Positions 31,349 to 41,382 of a stretch of 64,000 bases of DNA are shown one piece after another. The notes beneath the pieces are model-generated. The model saw only the letters and a program-made list of their open reading frames with translations, was not told where the DNA came from and ran no database searches. This stretch comes from Cudoniella acicularis (taxonomy: Eukaryota; Ascomycota; Leotiomycetes; Helotiales; Helotiaceae). The position numbers and the translations under genes were made by a program. The stretch lies in NCBI GenBank assembly GCA_013054445.1, contig JAAMPI010000022.1, positions 1 to 64,000 on the forward strand. Direction: 5' to 3'. Position 1 is the stretch's first letter. Each line of letters begins with the position of its first letter.

Positions 31349-34300
31349 ATGTCTTCCCTTGGGAAATTTATTGGAGCAGCTGTACAAAACGAGAACACTG
31401 TTGCGCCGATTAACAGCGATTTTACTCTTCTCAAGGTCGAGGTTCCCGTTGAATATACTGCTTTGGGGTCTACCATTTCACGAAAGAGGAAGAACGACGC
31501 CGAAGAAGGCCCATTACACAAAACAGCACGAAAACTCGGAGCGCTTTTCAAGGGTATGCTACCCAACACAGACGATTTTATTCAGAGCCTACGGGAAGAG
31601 GGCTTAGAAATATCATCAATTTCCGGAATAAATCCCCATGGAAGTCTTGAAAGTGGCGGGATTTTTGCGAATCATATTGGGGCTGATACTGCAAGCATAT
31701 GGGCAGCAGCTACCTCTGGAAGTGGTGCCATAGCAGTACATCTCTTGGGATGTATTCTTACTAGAATGTTTACAGTGCCAGAGGCAATTTCTGTTTAAGT
31801 TGAACTTGTTCAAAAACAAAAACAGTGGATTCACAAAAGGCAGGAAGAAATTCTCTATTCGCAAGAGCAGGAATCTCAAGTGATTGCAGCTAAACAGGAA
31901 ATTTCTCGAGCTGACCTGGGTAATTGGGATGCCAGGTATGTGTATTCTGCCTTTGATTCGCCTTAATCGAGAATCGAGCTCTTAAATGATGTCTTGAGAG
32001 CCATCTAGAGAGCACTCAATCCCTTAGATTCCGAAACATCGTTTTGGCTTATGCTAACTTCCTAAGTGTAAGAGCGTGGCTTCAGAGTGCCGATCAAGCT
32101 AAAGCGCGTCAGCACAAACAAACCATGTTAATCATCAATAACGCCAGCGTTTCGGTAAACAGCGAACCCGAAACATATTCAAGTGTAATGAAGGCCTGGA
32201 TCGCGGCCTTAGAGGCCATGAACAATCTCGTCAAGGGCGTACCACAACGGGTTCAAGATGGCGCCGCACTCCTGGCAATATCATCGTGGCATTTGTATCC
32301 TGATATGGCTGTTTATGGCGAGTCCTGTGTTCAGGTCACGCAGAACGACCCCACCTTCAGAGGCGGTGCCCTCCTCACATTGGGCCTCCAAGATATGCGC
32401 GAGGATACCAAAGGTGTATTTTGGTCACTTCCACTTGCATGTTTGCAGTATTATGGCCACCAGGTACAGGCCTCTCGTTCTGTTGGCCAGGATAATTCGA
32501 GGGTTAGCTCTGAGCAGTTCATGTTTATTGCGATGGGATGTTTATTTGACAGCTGGAATCTCTATGCCAAAACAAATGAAGAGGGGTTCGAATGGATCGA
32601 GAGAATCTCGAAACTTATTGAAAGATCGGCCCGCTTCGAAAGTCACTGTGAGCTCAAGGAACCCTCTTGGCTTTCGTATCTTCTCGAGGCTGCTAGGAGC
32701 ATCGAGAAACTTGACGATATGGAGAGAAAAATCGCGAAGCAGCTGCTCAATCTTGGTCGAAGACGGTCGACCTTTCTTCATTCACCAAACCCTCCCCCCC
32801 GCACCATTATTTGGCCTGTCCCGACTTGAAGTGCTGTTACCTCTGATGCTAAATGACCACGAACGTGTGAGATTTTTACGACAACTCGCTCTACACCTCT
32901 GCCTAGATCCGGGACAATTCATAATTCGTTATAAATCCTCATCAGATGAACTAGAGACTGAGTGCGCAAGCCTTGCTCCAGTACAATGGATACCTCCATC
33001 ATCCAAACGCACTCGTGATGGCGATTTTAGAGAAAGATCCAGTTCGCCACCGAGACATGTTCGCTGGATTTACCTCAGTGTGCAGGAAATCAAAATCTGC
33101 ATGCGACGGATTGAAGACTTCTGCAACTTGCCTCAATGCCAAGCAAAGCTTCGCAACTTGGAAAGTGTTAATGACCCTGACACGTGGAAAGATTTTTCTA
33201 ATCCAAACGATACCGCTATACTTCGAATACAATTTAGAGCGAACGACATCCGAGAGCTTAAATTTATCCTCAAAATAGGTCAGCGCCGCCAGGCAATTGA
33301 GGAGCAGGACGAGCTTTGCCTTCCCACCGTAGCCATATCTGATATCAGTCTATTGCGAGGTGTAGGTGACAGCTTTGTGAAAAGTGTTGCTGACTTGGAT
33401 CGAAAACTGCTCAGCCTACACATCGGAGGTGCTACGGCAAGGACTATTTCTCCAGTCTTCTTTGCCGGAGATGATAGTCTTAGTGCTATATGTGCTACCA
33501 TTCAGGGCAAAACTCAAGGCAAAATAAGCTCCAGATGCTACAATGAAGGCCCTCCGTCAATGCCAGTTTTTGACCTAAGTCCGGATTTCCTAGAAGACGT
33601 GATTTCAAAACGAGAGTTTAGCCACAGCAAGATTCAACTGCATCTCTATAGCTCGCCCCAAGAGCTCATTGAGGAAGAAACCGATTGCCTGAAAGCCTGC
33701 GCCAAAATGATAGAGATCTATAAACTCCTACCAGGAGCTACTATTTCTACTTGTGAGCAATTCTTCGCTTTCTTAAAATTTCAAATTGTACCCGAATAAC
33801 AAAATACTGAAAATTTTACTGGAGCAGTGGCCTTTAAAAGACATTAGTATCAATTTCATAGGAATATTCTACTGAATCCCCTCCACTTCGAGGTCGTGAG
33901 AGCGCAACCCTTCTCCTTAATCACTATTTAGCATCTCAAACACCGAGGAGAAGCGTACTGGTTGTTTAATGCTGTAGTGGTACTCGACACCCCTTTATCG
34001 AAGGCCAAATGGTTTCCAATTTTTCAGGAATACTCAGGTTCAACATTTTCAGCAAGTTTGACGCGACCCCAAGCTTTTGCTTGTATTGCAATGTTTGAAT
34101 CTGGAACCTGCAATGTTGATCCACATTCTTTATCAGAGGTCTTTGTAATATCCTCAGGAAACTCTCTATTCGTCACTGCAACACTTTTGTGCGACCCTTT
34201 TGAGCAACCTGCCTGCACAGAAATTCGACGAGTCGTTGGGAATGTCGGCAGTGCTGGAATCACCTTTCTCATCGCCCCGCCAGAAGTCAATGTGCGGGAC

Positions 34301-34708
34301 GCAGATTCTACCAAATGGATGTTTATGAATGACAATCCGTTTAATGGCGCGATGGAAGATCACTTCAAACAAACATCAATTCATATTTCCTTCACTCAAT
34401 ACGAGGTACCAGTAATTTCTGATAATAGTCATCGACATATCATCGACCGCGCTGTCGTACTGGTGGAGACTCTAGTATCTGTGTACGATGGGGGAGAATG
34501 GGTTGCCGAACTCGATATTCTGAAAGCCTTCAGATCTACCATACACCGGCCAATATGTGATGTGTCACAACATCCCTCAGGAAGTATGGGTGATCATCAG
34601 GAATTGCCGGGAAATTCTCATCCGGCCGCAACAAGTGTCGAGAATTGGAACGAGCTGATTGAGGCCCCAAGCACAGGAACTATTGCAGTTCGAGCTCACA
34701 AGAACTAG
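31349..34708 (+). pseudogene. Decayed gene of an unnamed ascomycete protein family (about 1050 codons)
   Basis: An ATG at 31349 opens MSSLGKFIGAAVQNENTV. Coding text continues to about 34650, ending in a region with FACIAMFESGTCNVD, LLCDPFEQP, IRRVVGNVGSAGITFLIAPP, TSIHISFTQYEVP and WVAELDIL. The frame is broken in several places. An in-frame TAA lies at 31796-31798 with clear coding text after it (VELVQKQKQWIHKRQEE). A one-base frameshift lies at a run of seven C at 32794-32800. In-frame stops lie at 33797 (TAA), 33845 (TAG) and 33929 (TAG). A real 131-nt intron is inferred at 31936-32066, joining WDA to SVRAWLQSADQAK. I recall similar long unnamed proteins in Leotiomycetes and Sordariomycetes but know no function. 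The 33.8-33.96 kb stops might instead sit in an unrecognised intron. The first stop and the frameshift cannot be explained that way. Confidence 0.72.
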
Positions 34709-35872
34709 CTTGCACAACTTGCGGTTACAACCATCTGCGTAAGGAAGGAATTCACGCCAATTGTTCTCCCGGAAGTCCCTTGTTGGTCTTGTTGCTCCCA
34801 TCTGATTTCAAATTCTAAGGAGAAGATTGCTCTTATCTGCTAAAAAACAGACCTTACAGTTTCAGCGCATACTCCCAATTCTTGAGACTTGTGGCAACGT
34901 TAGACTTACTAAGTCAATTTTTCTTACACCAAGTCGAATGGTGATCAGAAATGTGATTACCCACATACGCAAACGGAAAATGCCAGCACAACAATCCAAA
35001 CAACGAAGTTCAACAAAACACTGTCATTATGCTGCTACAATATTCTCAAATCCCGCAAGCAAAGACAGCTCTCTCTTTCGTGCCACAAGTAAACGGATAT
35101 AACTCAATTTATACTTTCGTTTTATTTCAGCATTCTGGCTTCTGAAGTCCGCTTCCAATGCAATGGTCATCAAGCTGTTTTCTAGTCTATGACATAATTT
35201 CACAAAGCAACCTACCAGCACGTAATTTTCTTTTAAAATGATTTCCCAAAATATCTGAAAAGTCTCCGAATTCTAAATGCGGGGAAAGGGACATAACAGT
35301 TCGCAGAGGCATAGCCTCAACATCCAAATCTTCTCGTAAGATTTTTGTCTGTGTGTTTTCTATGGAACTCGGGCTGCGAGCCAAAACACTCAGCTTCGTG
35401 GAGCGAAAAATACCTTTTATTATAAAGTTTTAGGAGGGGGGAAATAGATTACTTGCTGCTATTCGTGAGTCATGATTTCGCTGCTGGTTTTAAATAATCC
35501 GAATCTTTTCTAGCCAGGTGTCAGAAACCCTAGACCGAGAACCACGGAGAAGCTTTAACGAACTCAACTCATTTACGAAATTATGGATAAAAATAGTTGA
35601 TTGCGCTCTGCCTGCTCCATTTCTGCATACATCGAAAAGCTCCTCCGGACACAAGGATTGATGTTAGGTGGAAAGGTACGCAAAAAGAGCGTATGCGCCT
35701 ACATCCAACACATTTTTATACAACACTCCGCTCTTTGGTTATCTGGATCCAATGCCGCTGGATACACCAAGATCCCCTGCTCCTCATCCTATCCGGTTCA
35801 TCAAAATCCACCTCCATCAGCTCGTAGCAGAAATGCCTAGGTACTTGTCAGTCTCGATCGCATTCGTATTGT
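34709..35872. other. Intergenic between the pseudogene and the Gln-rich gene, no gene recognised
   Basis: Short frames on both strands (34827-35102 plus, 35187-35384 minus, 35601-35840 plus) have no recognisable content. The DNA is moderately AT-rich. Confidence 0.45.
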
Positions 35873-38800
35873 TTAGCGTCTTACATCATTCCGAATATGC
35901 TGTCTTTCGTAATGGTAGATCAAGTTATCCAGCCAACCTTTGCCTGCTCGAGGTCAGTATTGCACCCCGTACAGATATCGACTTCACTTACATTGCTTCG
36001 ATAGAAATACCAAGCACGTTTCGCAAAGTCTCAACGGGCATTCCTTGCACTTATGTGTAGCAAGTGTCACGCAAATCATGCATCTCCGACTCTTCAAATC
36101 ACGCATGGCTGAAGGCCGACCAAGCTCATCAACCCAGCCCTTCGGCGGATCCATATTTGCAATGTCTAGGAAATCATTGTGTCTATGTCCGATGATTAAC
36201 AGCTTCTCCTGCCTACATGGACCACAAATCTTGGCTTTGCGCACGTCGACTTGACCATATTCGCTGCTTTTGCAAAACATAATTCTTTTGAATCTCGCAG
36301 AGTTTTGGTCATTCGCTTTGCATAGATGAGAATTTTGGTCTTGTCGCGATTGATCCTGTCCCTGTGTTCCGCTTGATTCGATGTTCTGGCTATCGGCTCT
36401 GCATATACTGGGGTTTCTCTGCCGTTCTGATTGATCCTGAAACGCATACAATTCGAGATTCTGGACACTGCCGACGTTAGAGTTTCTCTGCTTTTCTGAT
36501 TCTGCTTTCTTTTGAGACCTAAAAAAAAGTTCAGCTTCCTTGATAGGTTGGAGGTTGCCCTCGAATATAATCTTCTTTGTCTGTTCATCAATGTCCTCTC
36601 TGAGTTTGTAATTGCCTTCATTCCAGCTGGCACCCCAACTTTGTATAAACCACGGTGCAGTATTGTAGCAATCAAAGCAGTAGCCATCTGCCGCATCAGC
36701 AAGCAACAATAAACTCTCATTTGAGACTCCATAATCGCATCCGAAAGCACAGAACGAGCATGCTTCTCTCCAATTATCTTCATGGTATGGAGAAGCTGTC
36801 TTTATGTGGCTAATCGCAAGTTTCGATTTGTCTGGTGAAGGGGCGCTCCGATGAGATTCGGATTTTTCATTCTCTGCTGCTTTTCGTGAAAGTTCTTCCT
36901 GTCCAGCCAGAACGGTCTTGAACATCGACAGAGCCAATTTCGCCCGACGTGCGTCGGGCGTTTCCACACCTTCTCCGAGAAGCAATTTTTGGAAAAGTTG
37001 AAAATCTTGGGCTTGGTCCTCTAGCTTCACAAGCACCATGTTCTTCTTTTTTGGCCGCTCAATTGCAATTTTCGGTGCAGGTGGTGGCGGAACGGGGGCG
37101 ATGAATGGGTTGTTGTTGGGACTTAGCATCGACCATTCGATAGGAGTTCTGATTCTTCGATATGCGCCACTAGTCACGGGGTAGGGTCCGGCAAGTAAAG
37201 CATTGTTTACATTTCCCAAATCTAGAGGCGGAGGAGCTGGCTTTCTTCGTATGGGTTCGGCAGGTTCTGCAAGCTCAGCCCATCGGCGCTTTAAAGGACC
37301 GGAAGTTGTAGCGGAATGAGGATTCGGTTTGCTCGTCCGAGGTTTTGGTTTGGGTGGTGAGATTGTGCGGTCCGAACGGCAAGTAGTTGCTGCTGAGGTG
37401 GGTGTACTGTCTACACTGGAGCCAAGTTTATTAAGGACTTTGATAGGGGTTTGAAATGCTGGGTTGGATTGCGGGGGAAATGCTGGATAATCGTCTTTGC
37501 TATTTGGACGATATGGTGGCAATTCGGGTTGTGGAGGAGTCGATGGCCGTCTCTGTGGAAGTTGCAGACTTTGTCCATTGATCGCAGCTTCCGTAGATGG
37601 TTCTGGTTGCTCTTGCTGCTCTTCATTTCCTCCCTTATTTGCATGGGGTAATTTATGAGATGTACTCAGCCTTCGCTTTGCTATGGTGCCCTCTATTGCC
37701 ATGCCTTCAGCGTTAAACATTCGTTCTATATGCGGGGGAGGAGGTGGAGGCATTTCGATTTTCCTTGGGCGATTTATTCTCTTTGAAGCCGCGGCACTAC
37801 CCGTCTGCTGGGCCTTTCCCGCCTGTAGCGCTTGACCGGTGGTAGTTGCCGGAAGCTTTGGGGTGCGCGAAATAGCTTGGGCTTCTTGTACCATACTAGC
37901 TTGATGCTGGGTCTGCTGGTTTTGTGCTCCTTGTCCGTGAGCATTACCCTGCAACTGTAAACTTTGGGCGACAAGTTGAGCCTGCTGGAGATGACTTCCT
38001 TGCACATTATTATTGGGTTGGTGATACAGCATTTGAGGCACGAAGTCTTGGGCCTTGCTTTGCTCTGCCCGCTCTTGTAATTGTGTATTAGCAGGTCTCA
38101 TGACTGTATTCGTTTGTGTACAGTAAGGCTGTTGCTGCTGTAGCTCTGGCGAACCTTCATCCTCCAATTGCAAATTTAAGAAGTTCTGACCTGCGACATA
38201 CTGTTCTGTTCTCTCACGTTTCTGACTCGTCTGAAGAGGGGCAGAAGGTTGCTCAGGGCTCATCCCTCGTCCCACCTGTTGTGTTTGTCCATTGACTGGA
38301 TCCTTCTGTGCAGAATTTCGCATTCGCATCCGCATTTGTATTTGCATTTGATGTTGTCGTAAAGCTTCAAGGTGATGATGTTTACGTCCCTCGAATGTCT
38401 GACGCTCGGATTGAGAAAGCTCTTCCCCCCCCCATCCTCGGTAGATATTGTGTAAAGCTTGCTTGATTATCTTGCTCTATATCACCAGGAAATTGCTGAG
38501 GGATTTGTTGTGCATTGATCTGCGGCAACAGGGCAGGTTCCGGTTGTCCTCTTCCATATGCTTGAAGAACCAGATCACGAAATTGCATTCCATTAATCAT
38601 TGCCGTATTCGTGGAGTTGGATGAGACACCACCCATCAGAGGACTGGGAGGCGCCTGACCCATAGAGGCTGATCGAGTTCTCAGTTGCTCCTGGCGAGAT
38701 TGACGCAGCCGTTGGATTTCCTCCGCGGTCAGAGCATATATATTTGCCATATTGGGAGATAGATGGGGTTGGAGAGCAGCCGTGTGAGGACTAGGAGGCG

Positions 38801-39620
38801 GCTGGCCAAGAGAGGCTGATCGCAATCGCTGGTGCTCTTGAGTAGCTTGAAGTGACAGAAGCAATTGCTCTGCGTCCAGTAGCTGCATATTTGCAAGGTT
38901 CGGGGACAATTGGGGTTGGGAAGCACCCAAGTGAGGACTTTGTAATGGCTGGCCGAACAATGTGGCTGATCGTGATCTTTGGTGCTGTTGAGCTCGCAAT
39001 GTTTGCTGGGAAGGCATGCCTGATGTACCAATATAATTTCGATGCAACTGGGGATTGTGCCCGCCAAGCTGGGAAAATTGTATGTGTTGAGTTGCTGCTC
39101 GAGGTCGATTCTGCGGAGCTGGCATATTCTGTAAAATCAGCCCGATTCCCATCCCGTTATCCTCGATGTGCTGATATTGTAATCTTCCTTGTTGATATTG
39201 CCCACCACCAATATTCTTCATCTGCGGAGAGCTGGCCAGCCCAGTATTTGCTCTAGTGAGTCTTGAGCCCATCATGGAGTTTCCGTTCTCCGCGCTTTGA
39301 TCATAAGCAAGAAGTGTCGGATCAATCATAGAACCTCTATTGCTGCCATTCGTAACCGGAGTAGCAGTGGACAACTGCCCCGTTGGATTTTTCTTGTTCT
39401 TCTGTATGATCTGCTGAATGAGGCTTTGCTTTGCATCCTCTGATCGGTCGCCATTTGAAATCATATCTCGGAAAGCTTGAGGTGTTGGAGGCGTGTTTGT
39501 CGGCAGCGAGGTGAGGGGAGACGACGACATGGGCTCAAGTTCGTCTGAAAGCATCTCTTCAGCTGCAATCTTCTTGTTTTGGGCCTCAGCCTTGATGGAG
39601 GCTTTGCGCTTTGGCGCCAT
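35873..39620 (-). CDS. Large Gln/Pro-rich protein with a C-terminal zinc-binding B-box-like module; frame broken at a G9 run
   Basis: Two long minus-strand frames belong together. The first starts at the ATG at 39620 (MAPKRKASIKAEAQNKK, a basic NLS-like start). It runs through Gln-rich repeats of the type RSASxGQPPPSPH with LSPNxAN to a run of nine G (plus-strand C at 38425-38433), where it slips out of frame. The second continues from the same run as EELSQSERQTFEGRKHHH. Eight G would join them into about 1232 residues. The C-terminus carries CSFCAFGCDYG and YCFDCYNTAPW, then RCMICVTLATHKCKECPLRL and CETCLVFLSKQC. A 48-nt intron (35944-35991) follows, leading to a last exon ending KGWLDNLIYHYERQHIRNDV. 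The second Cys cluster resembles a B-box/zinc ribbon seen in unnamed Leotiomycete proteins. A nuclear regulatory role is only a guess. Confidence 0.65.
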
Positions 39621-41382
39621 GGTTTGCTGGTAGTATTGGCGCGGTGAGGTGGTGTTGTTGAAAATGTCGCCAAAGGTTGGTGACCAGGTTGAGGTATATG
39701 GGAATGCGAGGACGACGCGAGAGGAAGAGGTTGTTCCCAGGGAACACCTCTACTTGCGCCTTGGATTTTAGAGAAAACCGCGAAAAAAAGTGGTAAGGGA
39801 GACGGGGAATCTCCCCAAACGGTGCAAAGTTGCAGAAAGAGGAACGGTACAATAGTATCGCGGGGAAGAGGTGCCGCCTGAGAGGAGTCAGATATGTGTC
39901 GCGGTCGAGTTGGGACGCGAGATGCCCAAGGTCAAGTGCCGAGGTGTCCTCGTCAAGGCTGGATGGACGAAGTGCTATCCGAACAAACATCAGTACACGG
40001 AGCTCGGTGGCCAGATAACCTTGAGGCCCAAAGTATGCGGGGGTAGAAATATGCGCAGCCAACGTACCGAACTTTTTTAAATAGAAGGAGGAGTAAATGA
40101 GTCTTCATTTCGCTGCCGCTTTGTTATGGTGCCAGAAGCCAACCCTAGATGCCATAGAGAAACGGGAAGTTTCCAGAAGGCACTGCAAACTTTGTGCATT
40201 ATCAACTCCTCTTTGTTGGCTTATTTCTAGGCGCATCTAATTAGTACTTGACAAAATTCAGGGGTAAGGTATTTATCAACAATCAAAACTGATATTGATA
40301 GCCTGAGAATAAGCACTGGAAAGATAAGGGGTAAAGATCAAAATATTCGCAACCATGGAAACTTAATATAATTTATGAGCATCTAAAGGTTGTGGGTCTT
40401 CATTGTGAACAGGGTAACTCACCTTGATGTCCCAATCTAATAGACAAGGTAATTTCTAAAGCTTGATTGCACTCGCACATTTGCACAGCATAATCAAAGC
40501 AATATTCCCAACCAAAATATTTCAGGGAGAGATATTGACTCCTTATCATATCCCATAGAAATCATGCGGGAACATGGCTTAGAATTAAAGAGCAAAACTC
40601 AAATAATTGCATCAAGCATAAGAAGGTATTATCAATATTTCTCAGCCCACTCCTTGGCAAGGCTAATGTGCCAGTCCTTACTCATACTATGACTACACAC
40701 AATCTCACCACTTGTAAGCAAATCTACATTCACTTGTTAACTCCTGAACCTTTAATAATATCCTAGCAATTAATGGGCTAGCACTGCAAAAGGTGGTGCA
40801 ACACTATACCATACACAATTTCAAAACTCGCAAGGAAAGCTACATTCACTTGATACCTCCACAAACGTGCAACAATATCCTAGAAATTCATAGTCATACA
40901 ATGCAAAAACGCACAATATTAGTGGTTACTTAATGGCTGGGGTATTTTTCGAGAAATTAGTTCATATTCACTTCGCTATTATTTGCCATAAATAACCCAA
41001 AGCAGAACAAAGAATTAGGATCCGAGGTTGTGGTAAAAGAGAATTAGATGCATACTATACCACACATACACGGCGTTCTTTACTTCAAGCTTTTATAGTG
41101 AGATCGCAGTTGCAATAATTATCTTGGCGACTTCAAACTATTTGACCACCTCTAAGTGCATGACGAAAGAAAAAGGGGGGTGTGTCACGTGGAGATCGCC
41201 AAAAGAAAGGTTCACGTGTCAGTTACCTAATCGACTTAAATCCACGAAGTTTGATGTATTAATTTAGCAGAACGTCGGCTCATAAATCATTACTATGTAT
41301 TTCCTAATTTATCAATCGCATGCTTGGGTATATGCATAAAAAGCATACCTGTATGGACCGGACTCCCGTTCTAAATGCACCT
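39621..41382. other. Intergenic; AT-rich, with an imperfect tandem duplication
   Basis: The first ~450 bases are the promoter of the Gln-rich gene. The 40.1-41.3 kb DNA is AT-rich, without frames of interest, and carries the duplicated block at 40685-40917. CACGTG-type motifs lie near 41188 and 41213. Confidence 0.5.
40685..40917. repeat. Imperfect tandem duplication, two units of about 115 bp
   Basis: Unit A (40685-40798) and unit B (40802-40917) share the ordered blocks ACTAT-ACACAAT, CTACATTCACTTG, AATATCCTAG-AATT and TGCAAAA, at the same spacing. Divergence is roughly 30 percent by eye. No terminal repeats or coding region were seen. Confidence 0.7.
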
